Positions 32,286-40,021 of a stretch of DNA of 40,066 nt are shown piece after piece (within the stretch, counting starts at the first letter, position 1; each line of letters begins with the position of its first letter). Source of the DNA: CAKKQX01 sp046313915 (lineage in GTDB: Bacteria > Pseudomonadota > Gammaproteobacteria > Burkholderiales > SG8-41); NCBI GenBank assembly GCA_046313915.1, contig JBKBXX010000015.1, positions 1-40,066 on the forward strand, read 5' to 3'. Made by a program: the position numbers and the translations under genes. The notes below the pieces were generated by a model. The model had not been told where the DNA came from and did not search any database. It worked only from the letters and a program-made list of their open reading frames with translations.

Positions 32286-33667
32286 TGCGCGGTCACTTTC
32301 TTGCCGTCGCGCACAGCGCGGATCACCACCACTACAAAAAGCAGGCCGCCGATAATGGCGATCAGCCCGCCCAGCCCCATCAATCCCATTCCCGCAATTT
32401 CGCCGCTGTTCCTCAACACCTGACCGGCGCCCGCAACCTTGCGCTGCACACCATAGCCGCCCGACCATACGAGTCCCGTGATATGCATCAGTTGTCCCGC
32501 ACCGTAGAGAACGGGCTGCCAAGTGGCCAGCCTGCCGATCGGCGCGGCAAACCCGAGCTGGGGCAGCAGATGATAGACGAGCCCCATCAGGGCAAGGGTC
32601 ACACCGACAATGGAACCGTGATAATGGGCTGGAATTCTAACGTTGCTGCCACTGATGAATATGCCGATCACACCACCGACCGCGAACAGCACCACCGAGG
32701 AGATCAGTGCCATGCGCAGCGGCTGTGCGTCCTCACGCATGCCGGTGTCCGGACGCAGCGCCACCAGTACCGCGAGGCTCATCGGCAGGATCGCCAGTCC
32801 GCCACCGAAGCGCATGGCCCAGGTGAGCAGATTACGGTGTTCGACCGAGGTGACGTCGTAAGCCAGATAGGCATAAGGGGTAACAAATACGCAGACCAGG
32901 GCCAGCAGGAACATCAGCAGCGCCACGCGCGGACTCAGCGGCACATGTGCTCCACAAGCGCTGATGAGCCATATCCATGCTACCAGCATGAGTAGCGTCC
33001 AGGTAAACTGCAAGGCGTGGCCGCCGCCCCAGAAAAGGATTTCATAATATGCTTTGCCGCCGAGCGATATCGGGACTGCGGCGTAGGACCAGGCAAAAGC
33101 CAGTATCGCCACGGCAGCAGAGACAGCGGCTGCGTTCAGGCCAAAGCGCAGGGCGCCACTGCCGTCGAAGCTGAGACCGAGGACCGGAGCAAGGAAAAGA
33201 CTGCGCAGCACCAGCGCGGCGAAACCGGCGCCGAACACGATGAGTCCCGAGAGAAAAATCGGGTTGTCCAGCACCGGGATGTAGTTCGCCATGATCGCTT
33301 CGCCACGGCCGAAGAACGGCGCGAGCGACATCAACGCCGCCCCGAGCGCGCACCCCCCCAACGCAAGCCACCCCCAGGCCATGGCGCGCGTAGCACTGTT
33401 GATGCTCCACAGCATGCCGGCAATGGCAATGAACCACACCAGCACCGAGAGATCGACGTGAACCACCAGCGCGACATGAAAAAAGTCCGCAACGGGGAAC
33501 AGGTTCTGCAAGAAAGGGGTTCGCGACAGCACCAGCAACACCGAAAACACTCCCGAACCAATCAGCGCAAGCAGGCCCAGCCACAACCAGGCCCGGGCCA
33601 GCTCGCGCCGGGCACTGTCCGGCACTTGCAATGCATAGTTGGTCAAAGGCATCATCGGCGCGCTCAT
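32282..33667 (-). CDS. Divergent heme-copper oxidoreductase subunit I-like protein
   Basis: A 461-residue protein with about 12 helices of the heme-copper superfamily. Likely low-spin heme ligand H70 (VVHVDLSVLVWF); helix VI metal ligand H217 in WGGGHALQF; helix X HxH as H348/H350 (IPAHYHGSIVGV). Two features depart from oxidases. Helix VI lacks the E-V-Y of HPEVY, and helix VII, normally HH, reads EH277-R278. The metal site beside the high-spin heme is therefore altered. It may be an NO reductase-like or non-oxidase member; I cannot place it in a named family. Start 33667 overlaps the preceding gene by 4 bp. No matching CuA or c-type subunit is adjacent. Confidence 0.75.
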   Translation of the reverse strand: MSAPMMPLTNYALQVPDSARRELARAWLWLGLLALIGSGVFSVLLVLSRTPFLQNLFPVADFFHVALVVHVDLSVLVWFIAIAGMLWSINSATRAMAWGWLALGGCALGAALMSLAPFFGRGEAIMANYIPVLDNPIFLSGLIVFGAGFAALVLRSLFLAPVLGLSFDGSGALRFGLNAAAVSAAVAILAFAWSYAAVPISLGGKAYYEILFWGGGHALQFTWTLLMLVAWIWLISACGAHVPLSPRVALLMFLLALVCVFVTPYAYLAYDVTSVEHRNLLTWAMRFGGGLAILPMSLAVLVALRPDTGMREDAQPLRMALISSVVLFAVGGVIGIFISGSNVRIPAHYHGSIVGVTLALMGLVYHLLPQLGFAAPIGRLATWQPVLYGAGQLMHITGLVWSGGYGVQRKVAGAGQVLRNSGEIAGMGLMGLGGLIAIIGGLLFVVVVIRAVRDGKKVTAQ

Positions 33668-34167
33668 TGCAGAGTGATTCCGCCCGCTCCTGTGTCGAAG
33701 TCAATCACCAGCACCTTTCCGGGCCTCAGTGCCACAGTTTCCTCGCGGCGGTAATTAAAGCCCGCATTACGCGCGTCATCGTTCAGCCGAACTGCGATGC
33801 GGTGCTCTCCTGCCGGCACGGCGAACCGGTGGTAGACGGTCGAAACACCGTCCCTCGACAGCCCGGAAGGCTTGGCAACATGACGGTAAACGGGGACGTT
33901 GTCCAGATCGATCTCGACGGTAACCGCAGAGCGTTCGCGCTGGCATTCCAGCAGCGCACGCATGTTCGGAGCCAGTTTGGCGAGTTCTTCCGGAGTGCGC
34001 TGGCGACATTCCGCGACCAGCTTTCCCTGATGGCTGAAGCTCAACTTGATCAGCGCCTGGTTGGGCGGCAGATGCTGGTAAGGCGGCGAACTGGAGAAAT
34101 AGCCGATGATCAACGCAAACAGTGCGTAAAGCAACGCCTGCCCCGCCCAGGAAACTAACCTAGCCAT
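33664..34167 (-). CDS. Small membrane-anchored periplasmic protein of unknown function
   Basis: A 167-residue protein with one N-terminal transmembrane helix (LLYALFALIIGYFSS, about 12-26) and a roughly 140-residue periplasmic domain. The latter part (DLDNVPVYRHV, VSTVYHRFAVPAGEHRIAVRLND, REETVALRPGKVLVIDFD) looks like an Ig-like or carboxypeptidase-regulatory-like beta sandwich. C54 and C75 could form a disulfide or bind metal. I recognise no family with confidence. It overlaps both neighbours (8 bp and 4 bp), so it is probably translationally coupled to, and perhaps a subunit of, the divergent heme-copper protein encoded next. Confidence 0.75.
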   Translation of the reverse strand: MARLVSWAGQALLYALFALIIGYFSSSPPYQHLPPNQALIKLSFSHQGKLVAECRQRTPEELAKLAPNMRALLECQRERSAVTVEIDLDNVPVYRHVAKPSGLSRDGVSTVYHRFAVPAGEHRIAVRLNDDARNAGFNYRREETVALRPGKVLVIDFDTGAGGITLQ

Positions 34168-35731
34168 GTGCCGCCCCTGTCGATGGGACAACCAAGGCCG
34201 CATTATGCGGCCGTTTCAGCGCCAACACCCGTCGCAAATCGTCGAGCACAGCAGCGAGTCTGGCCTCCTCGCCCTGATCGGCCCAGACAATCCGGAGCGT
34301 TTCTCGTGACACCCTCCTGCGCAAATGTGGCTCGCGTATACCAGCAAGGCGCTCTTCGGTCCAACGGTTGCCCAGACGGTAAGCACAGCCGCCTGCACGA
34401 CAACCGGTCACCACTACCCCGCCGGCACCATTGCGCAGCGCATACTCGACAAAAGAAGGCGGCAGCATACCGATACAGATGAAGCTGAAACTGGCAACAT
34501 CTTTTTCGGCAAGACCCATCACATCGGCGCCATGGTCGCAGCCGAAAACGACAATTTTATTTTCACTTTCGAGCTGCATGAGCCCTTGTTCCAGATCCTT
34601 TCTGTATTTCCCGATCGGCATGTCAGGCATGTCGATGCCAGATACCAGTTCAACCGTGCTACGGAAAGGCGTCGACGATGGGCAGGATCCGACACAGATG
34701 CCGCAACTGGCACAGAAACCGGGGATTACTTCAGCGAGCTGCCGCGCCGGCACCGTGCCCGGACGCGGCACCATAACGATAGCCGCATAAGGACAATCCT
34801 CGAAGCAGCGGCGGCATCCGTTGCAGTAGTCGGGATGCACCTCTGCAACCGGCTGGGGGGCGCCGCGGGGAAAAATGGGGAGGACAAACAGGAACAGGGT
34901 CGCGGCGGTAACCAGCGCCCATACCGCACCAGCCGATGTGGCATACATCAACGGCTGCCAGAACAGGTAGAACCAGTCCAACGCGAGAAGGCCGGGGACG
35001 AGGGAAATATCTGCAGCATCCTGGCTCGCAACTGGCAGCACCAAGCACAGTGCCCCCAGGGTAAGCAGCGAGCCGACGGCAAGCGGACGCGGCGGGAATA
35101 CCTCGGCGCGGTTGATGCGCTGGATGTGGAACCACAGACCAAAGACCAGGAGCAACGGCACCCCGATATGGACAAACACGAACAGCGAGAACAGCCGGTC
35201 GCTGACAGCAGCCGCACTCAGGAAGTTGCGCGTCAGCGACGTGGCGAAAATAGGCAGACTATCGAGCCATTCGGCGGTTGCGACTGCAGAAAATTGCGCA
35301 AGCTGATCCCATCTCATCCAAAAGCCTACGACGCCCGAGATGTAGATAAGCCACAGCAACGGCACGCCGGTGAGCCAGGAAAAATAACGGAAGCCGCCAT
35401 ACCGGCCGAACAGAAATTCGCGCAGCAGATGCAACAGTGTGACGACAAGGAAGGCATCGGCGGCATAGCGGTGCAGACTGCGCAGCACGCCGCCGAGGTA
35501 CCACTGTTCGCGCGAAAGCCAGCTTATGGAGCGATAGGCACCATCGACCGAGGTGTCGAGGACAGCGTAAAGATAGAGTCCACTGATGACAATGATCCAG
35601 AAGAACAGGAATCCCAATGCGCCAAGATGCCGCCATGGGTTCAGCGTGGCGCCAAATACGACGTCGAAGCCGTGTTCAATGTGACGATAAGTGACCACAG
35701 CGCCATTGCGCAGTGAATCAAAGAAGTTCAT
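34160..35731 (-). CDS. Cytochrome b fused to two 4Fe-4S clusters and an MvhD/FlpD-like domain
   Basis: A 523-residue fusion. Residues 1 to about 290 are a cytochrome b with heme ligands H87/H101 (LHRYAADAFLVVTLLHLL) and H188/H202 and an ALDWFYL quinol-site-like motif. Residues about 298-355 are a bacterial ferredoxin domain: CNGCRRCFEDC (C303, C306, C309, C313) and CASCGICVGSC (C340, C343, C346, C350). Residues about 390-460 resemble the MvhD/FlpD subunit of methanogen hydrogenases (VVFGCDHGADV, VVVTGCRAGGC; C398, C419, C444, C449). That subunit passes electrons between flavin- or ferredoxin-linked partners and iron-sulfur proteins. A link between cytoplasmic ferredoxin and the quinone pool is my inference. 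Start 35731 follows a weak GAGTGA. Confidence 0.82.
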   Translation of the reverse strand: MNFFDSLRNGAVVTYRHIEHGFDVVFGATLNPWRHLGALGFLFFWIIVISGLYLYAVLDTSVDGAYRSISWLSREQWYLGGVLRSLHRYAADAFLVVTLLHLLREFLFGRYGGFRYFSWLTGVPLLWLIYISGVVGFWMRWDQLAQFSAVATAEWLDSLPIFATSLTRNFLSAAAVSDRLFSLFVFVHIGVPLLLVFGLWFHIQRINRAEVFPPRPLAVGSLLTLGALCLVLPVASQDAADISLVPGLLALDWFYLFWQPLMYATSAGAVWALVTAATLFLFVLPIFPRGAPQPVAEVHPDYCNGCRRCFEDCPYAAIVMVPRPGTVPARQLAEVIPGFCASCGICVGSCPSSTPFRSTVELVSGIDMPDMPIGKYRKDLEQGLMQLESENKIVVFGCDHGADVMGLAEKDVASFSFICIGMLPPSFVEYALRNGAGGVVVTGCRAGGCAYRLGNRWTEERLAGIREPHLRRRVSRETLRIVWADQGEEARLAAVLDDLRRVLALKRPHNAALVVPSTGAAHG

Positions 35732-35801
35732 GGTCACTCGGCATTGCTTCTGCAAAGACGGATCACACCGCCGCATGCAGCGCCGGTCGGGTCGGGGTGT
35801 A

Positions 35802-36689
35802 TCAAGCGCCCAAGCGCCTCTTCGGGCGTCTGCGCATAAGCCATTCGTTGAGGAAGAACCAGATCAGCCAGAGCAGGAATGTAACGCCGCCGGCAATTTC
35901 GAGCACGACGGCATAGCTGACGCGATACTTGCCGGTGCGCGGATCATACACCGAGCATAGTATCCGCACCCGTTCGGCGATCGAGGAAAAACTTGCGCCA
36001 TCGGTAACGGGAACGCCCATAATGAGCTGCTTGAGTGGCTCAACCAGATAGTCGGCAGAATACGCTTCGCCGTAAATCTGGCGATAGATGCGCCCTTCTG
36101 CGTCAACGACGCTGACCTGCAGCAGGTGGTCGAAACCCGCCGCCGTGGCAACAAAACGGAAACCGAAGTCACGCGCAAGCTCGGGCACGATGGCAGCTGG
36201 CGGACTGAGAAACTCCCAATTGGGCAAGCTGATGCCGTACTGTGCCGCGAACGACTTGAGCGCCTGCGGTGAATCGGCAGGCTGATTGAAACCGATGCTG
36301 ATCACGTTGAAACGGCCTTCGCCGAGGGCATCTTGCGCAACTGAAACCGCCTGCTGCAACGCACGGGTGGTCGTCGGGCAAACCTGAAAACAGCCGGTGT
36401 AAATGAAGCTCACCAGCAGCGGCTTGCCGCGGTAGCCCGACAAACTGACCGGTCGCCCCTCGCGATCCCGCAAGGTGTAGTTGCCGATCGTGCGCCCTAC
36501 CGCGGCCTGGCTGGCACGCAAGGCGGCAGTCTGGTCCAAGGCCGTGGCAAATACTGGCGTGATGGTCACACCTTGTGCAACGTCTGCGGACGCCACGGCG
36601 GGGAAGGCCACGCAGCAATATATCGCCAGCATTGCGCCGGCATGGAAGCAGCGCCATCGGCCACAGGTGGCAAAAACGTTGCAAGTCAT
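35802..36689 (-). CDS. SCO1/SenC family copper chaperone
   Basis: A 295-residue membrane-bound thioredoxin-fold protein. An N-terminal signal or anchor segment is followed by NYTLRDREGRPVSLSGYRGK, then FIYTGCFQVCPTTT with copper ligands C100 and C104, and FDHLLQVSVVD with H188. A C-terminal helix (TFLLWLIWFFLNEWLM) anchors the protein, an addition to the usual SCO layout seen in some oxidase clusters. It likely delivers copper to the CuA site of the subunit II encoded upstream. The start is uncertain: ATG 36689 has AGGAT about 15 nt away, and ATG 36632 is possible. Confidence 0.9.
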   Translation of the reverse strand: MTCNVFATCGRWRCFHAGAMLAIYCCVAFPAVASADVAQGVTITPVFATALDQTAALRASQAAVGRTIGNYTLRDREGRPVSLSGYRGKPLLVSFIYTGCFQVCPTTTRALQQAVSVAQDALGEGRFNVISIGFNQPADSPQALKSFAAQYGISLPNWEFLSPPAAIVPELARDFGFRFVATAAGFDHLLQVSVVDAEGRIYRQIYGEAYSADYLVEPLKQLIMGVPVTDGASFSSIAERVRILCSVYDPRTGKYRVSYAVVLEIAGGVTFLLWLIWFFLNEWLMRRRPKRRLGA

Positions 36690-36774
36690 TGAAAATACGG
36701 TAAGATATCCTGCGTGGTTTGACCAACCGGGCGCTCAGGGTGCGGTCATCACATCCGCATCGCGCTATTTCTTC

Positions 36775-37665
36775 TCAGAACAGCAACGCGTCTATCATCG
36801 CCGCCAAAAGCAAAAAACTCAACTGAAACAATGACGCATGAAATGAGCTCATCGCCGTTTTGCGGCCAGGCACGCGGGCCAGTTGCCACGCCTTGCGGAT
36901 AAAATAAACACCGCCGCTCAAGGCGCCAGCAAAATAAACCACGCCCGCCCCGAAGAAAACGGGCAGCAGTGAAACAGCGACCAGCACGAAAGTGCTGGCG
37001 AGCACGATGTGCGCAGCGCGTACGGTTCCGACGACCACCGGTAACATCGGCACACCTGCTGCCGCATAATCAGAGCGGTTGGCAATGGCAAGGCTCCAGA
37101 AATGGGGCGGCGTCCAAAGAAACAGCACCAGCGCGAGCAAGAGCGGTACCGCACCCGGTTCCGGGTTTGCTGCCGCAGCGCCCGCGAGCACCGCAAAACT
37201 CCCTGCCAGCCCGCCGATGACGATGTTGAGCCAGGTGCGACGCTTGAGCCAGACAGTGTAAACGATGGCGTAGAAGAATGCGCCCAGAAAGACATACAGC
37301 GCAGTGAGCAGGTTGATCGCATACCATGCCGCCGCAACCGATGCCGCGAGCATGATGCCGATCAGCACCAGCCACGCCGGAGTATGCGGAAGCTCGCCCG
37401 CAGGAAATGCGCGGCCGCGTGTGCGTGACATCAGCCTGTCGATATCACGCTCGACATACTGATTGAAGGCACCGGCGCTCGCCGCGGAGATCAGCACGGA
37501 GAGTGCGAGCACCATGAGCCGAACACTGTCCGCCCCTGCTCCAGGCGTGACGATGAAGCCGGCTACGGCCGTAACCATGATGACAAAGCCGATGCGCAGC
37601 TTGAACAGACCCAGAATCTTTCGCGCAAGATGCGTGGCGTCACTGGTGCGAAGTGTCGTATCCAT
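36775..37665 (-). CDS. cyoE: Protoheme IX farnesyltransferase (heme O synthase)
   Basis: A 296-residue UbiA-type prenyltransferase with about 9 helices. The first Asp-rich site is NQYVERDIDRLMSRTRGRAF; the second is ANRSDYAAAGVPMLPVVVG, both diagnostic of CtaB/CyoE. WTPPHFWSLAI is also characteristic. It converts heme B to heme O, the substrate of heme A synthase encoded at the other end of this cluster. Start 37665 follows AGAGGCGGG; a 17-residue upstream extension lacks homology. The reading suggests that the heme-copper enzyme encoded here carries heme O or A. Confidence 0.95.
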   Translation of the reverse strand: MDTTLRTSDATHLARKILGLFKLRIGFVIMVTAVAGFIVTPGAGADSVRLMVLALSVLISAASAGAFNQYVERDIDRLMSRTRGRAFPAGELPHTPAWLVLIGIMLAASVAAAWYAINLLTALYVFLGAFFYAIVYTVWLKRRTWLNIVIGGLAGSFAVLAGAAAANPEPGAVPLLLALVLFLWTPPHFWSLAIANRSDYAAAGVPMLPVVVGTVRAAHIVLASTFVLVAVSLLPVFFGAGVVYFAGALSGGVYFIRKAWQLARVPGRKTAMSSFHASLFQLSFLLLAAMIDALLF

Positions 37666-37684
37666 GTTTGCCCGCCTCTGGTCT

Positions 37685-37735
37685 TCGTGTTGCCACACGA
37701 GGATGACCGGCCGCAACGTTACCGCCCCGGCCGGT
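37685..37735 (-). promoter_or_regulatory. Two tandem hairpins between subunit I and cyoE
   Basis: In the 97-bp gap lie ACCGGCCG / CGGCCGGT (8-bp arms, 37706-37713 and 37728-37735) and TCGTGT / ACACGA (6-bp arms, 4-nt loop, 37685-37700). There is no T-run. They may lower expression of the assembly genes relative to the structural subunits. Confidence 0.45.
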
Positions 37736-37762
37736 GCATCACGACGTCTGTCTTACAGCATA

Positions 37763-39454
37763 TCAACTGAGCCCCCAGACCTGGGACAGATACTTCCAGT
37801 TGATGAAGTAATACAGCACGAACGCCACCAGAAACACCATCGCCAAGGCAAACGTTCCCGGCGCGGCGAAACCGACCGACCCGTGTCCCTGGAGCGCGAC
37901 GGCAGACGGGACAGGCACCACCGCCACTGTTTTCTGGCTGGGCGCGCCAGCGTCCAGTTTTTTACCCCACAGCAACGAGCCAACGGTTATGTATATGTAG
38001 AGCGCGCCCCCAATGATGGCTACCACGCCCGCGATTCCGACCAAACCCATCATCAGGTAGGCGGCGCCAGGAAACTCATAGGCAAACGGTGAACCACCCA
38101 TGGCCATGTCCCAGTGGCGCCGAGAAACACCGAGGGTTCCCGCCCCCATCATCACCAGCACGAAGAAGTACATCGACAGGCCGAAAAGATAGGGTTGCAC
38201 TCTCGCCAGTCCCGGGCTGATCATTTCGCGCCTGAACAGTACCGGTATCAGGAAGTATGTCAGCGCCATGAACGCGAGCGTGGTGCCGATCACCACCGTG
38301 GCATGGAAATGGCCCGGGACATAAATGGTATTGTGGATGATCATGTTCAGCTGTTCCGTGCCCATCATTACTCCGGAAATGCCACCAAGAAAGCCAAAAC
38401 CGATCAAGGAAATGAACATCCCCGAGAACACCGGGTTGCCCCATGGGGCTTTTCTAAGCCACTCGAACAGGCCTTTGGTGAACCCCTTGTTCCGCTGCGC
38501 CACCTCGATGGCGCCGGGAATGGTAAGGCCGTGGATCATCGAAGCCAGCACCGCAAAGTACATGAAGTAGCTGGTATTGACCACTTTCCATTCGGTGCCC
38601 AGGCCGGGGTCCGCCAGCAGGTGGTGCGCGCTCGCCAATTGCAAAAACAGGATGTAAAGCAGAAAGGCGCCGCGACTGACGCGCTCGGACATCGGCTTGG
38701 CACCGAAGCAGATGGCAGCAATGGCGTACCAGATTGCAATGTGCGCCGCAACATTGATTTGTTGCGAGGAATGGCCAAAAGCCCACCAAATGGTGCGGTA
38801 TACAAGGGGATTTACCTCCTTGACGATTCCCACCGACATGAGAAAAGTGGGAATCAGGATGATCGCGCCCGACACGATGGTAAATACGGCGATGATGGCG
38901 GCCGTAATCGCGCCAAAGGTGACCAGCGGCACCGAACCTTGGTAGGTTTTTTCGTTTTTTGCTACCACGAGTGTTCCGAAGAAAACGAAGCAGCCGATCA
39001 GTGCCCCCACCGCAAACAGAATCAAACCGAGATAGAATGCCGGTTGCGCCATCATCGGCACATAGGAGGTCATCATCACGCTCGAGTCGCCTTGGAATAT
39101 GGCGACATTGGTCGTGACGGAGCCGATTACCATCAAAGCAAAGCCCAGCCAGGCAATTCTCGGTGTGGCGATCCGGCAACGCAGTAAAGTCGAGGAGCAG
39201 AAATAAAGGACCGCAATTTCGAAGAAGATGATCCAGAAAATCAGCATGTCGATGCCGTGGGCGGTCAGCACCATGTAAAAGTTGTCGGCGGCAAGCCAGT
39301 GCACCGCGGGCCACCGGGTCAATACCACCCCGACGGCGAGTATGCCGCCCACCAGCAAATAGACCACTGCCACGACGGCATTGGCCAGCATCAGTTTCTC
39401 CGCCTGGCTTTCGAACTGCAGTCCGGAACGCGGGCAAATACGGTAAGTAGTCAT
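37763..39454 (-). CDS. Heme-copper oxidoreductase subunit I, probable eNOR-type NO reductase
   Basis: A 563-residue protein with about 13 helices. The six metal-ligand histidines of the superfamily are present: H66 (TAHGIDM), H228 (FGHSSQQ), H277/H278 (ASAHHLLAD), and H382/H384 (GHFHA). Helix VI reads H-S-S-Q-Q where oxygen reductases have H-P-E-V-Y, so the Tyr that cross-links to the CuB ligand is Gln (Q232), and Glu is Ser. Loss of that Tyr is a hallmark of NO reductases. With a CuA subunit II and nirS nearby, the eNOR group (Murali et al., heme-copper NO reductases) fits best. Start 39454 follows GAGGGGGG, 13 bp after the subunit II stop. Confidence 0.85.
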   Translation of the reverse strand: MTTYRICPRSGLQFESQAEKLMLANAVVAVVYLLVGGILAVGVVLTRWPAVHWLAADNFYMVLTAHGIDMLIFWIIFFEIAVLYFCSSTLLRCRIATPRIAWLGFALMVIGSVTTNVAIFQGDSSVMMTSYVPMMAQPAFYLGLILFAVGALIGCFVFFGTLVVAKNEKTYQGSVPLVTFGAITAAIIAVFTIVSGAIILIPTFLMSVGIVKEVNPLVYRTIWWAFGHSSQQINVAAHIAIWYAIAAICFGAKPMSERVSRGAFLLYILFLQLASAHHLLADPGLGTEWKVVNTSYFMYFAVLASMIHGLTIPGAIEVAQRNKGFTKGLFEWLRKAPWGNPVFSGMFISLIGFGFLGGISGVMMGTEQLNMIIHNTIYVPGHFHATVVIGTTLAFMALTYFLIPVLFRREMISPGLARVQPYLFGLSMYFFVLVMMGAGTLGVSRRHWDMAMGGSPFAYEFPGAAYLMMGLVGIAGVVAIIGGALYIYITVGSLLWGKKLDAGAPSQKTVAVVPVPSAVALQGHGSVGFAAPGTFALAMVFLVAFVLYYFINWKYLSQVWGLS

Positions 39455-39467
39455 CGGCGTGCCCCCC

Positions 39468-40007
39468 TCACTTGACATAGATGCGTCCGGCCATGTTGGC
39501 ATGACCTATTCCGCAATATTCATTACAGACGATGGAAAAGACCCCGGCCTGATTGGGCGTCACCTTCACCACATGCTCAAAGCCCGGCACAACCTGTATG
39601 TTGATGTTGACGGGTTGCAGAGAAAAACCGTGGTTGTAGTCCATCGAGGTAAGATGAAGACGATAGGTTTGGTCTTTCTCGAGCTCCAGGATCGGCCACC
39701 AATCCCACAAACGGGCAACGAGGTAAACGTCACTTCCTGCCGGCGGTCGTACAACAGGAATCTGCTTGTCGGTTTCCTTGCGGACCGTATACTTGTCTAC
39801 TACGGCCTGCGCTTTCGCCGCGAATAGCTCGGGCGTGGTTTTGTAGGTCTCGGTCGACAGGTTCTGCTTGCCATAAATGTGCCAGCCGACCATCATGGCA
39901 AACATGATCATGCACCAAATGAAGGCGATCAGGATCCATGTCCCCTCGACGCGATCCAAAGGCTGTTTCCACCACAGTCGCTCTGACGGCGGCAATATTG
40001 CGCTCAT
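39468..40007 (-). CDS. Heme-copper oxidoreductase subunit II with CuA site
   Basis: A 179-residue subunit with one N-terminal helix (about 22-42) and a periplasmic cupredoxin domain. All CuA ligands are present: H126 (YNHGFSL), C161, E163, C165, H169 and M172 in CNEYCGIGHANM. It takes electrons from a soluble cytochrome c (NirM or NirC-like candidates lie in this window) and feeds subunit I. The short length, with one rather than two helices, resembles ba3-type and eNOR-type subunits. AAGGG lies before the ATG at 40007. Confidence 0.94.
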   Translation of the reverse strand: MSAILPPSERLWWKQPLDRVEGTWILIAFIWCMIMFAMMVGWHIYGKQNLSTETYKTTPELFAAKAQAVVDKYTVRKETDKQIPVVRPPAGSDVYLVARLWDWWPILELEKDQTYRLHLTSMDYNHGFSLQPVNINIQVVPGFEHVVKVTPNQAGVFSIVCNEYCGIGHANMAGRIYVK

Positions 40008-40021
40008 ATCGATACCCTTCT

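Noticed and set aside
32286..32522. Longer N-terminus for the cytochrome b-reductase fusion
   Set aside because: The added 79 residues are antisense-like, overlap the upstream gene and are not membrane-like; the ATG at 32285 forms a standard 4-bp overlap.
32282..33667. cbb3-type subunit CcoN
   Set aside because: No ccoO or ccoP follows, helix VII lacks HH, and no helix VII Tyr substitute is evident; only general superfamily resemblance remains.
37763..40007. Ordinary aa3 or ba3 cytochrome c oxidase
   Set aside because: CuA, heme O synthase and SCO fit an oxidase, but the helix VI Tyr and Glu are missing (HSSQQ), which argues against O2 reduction.
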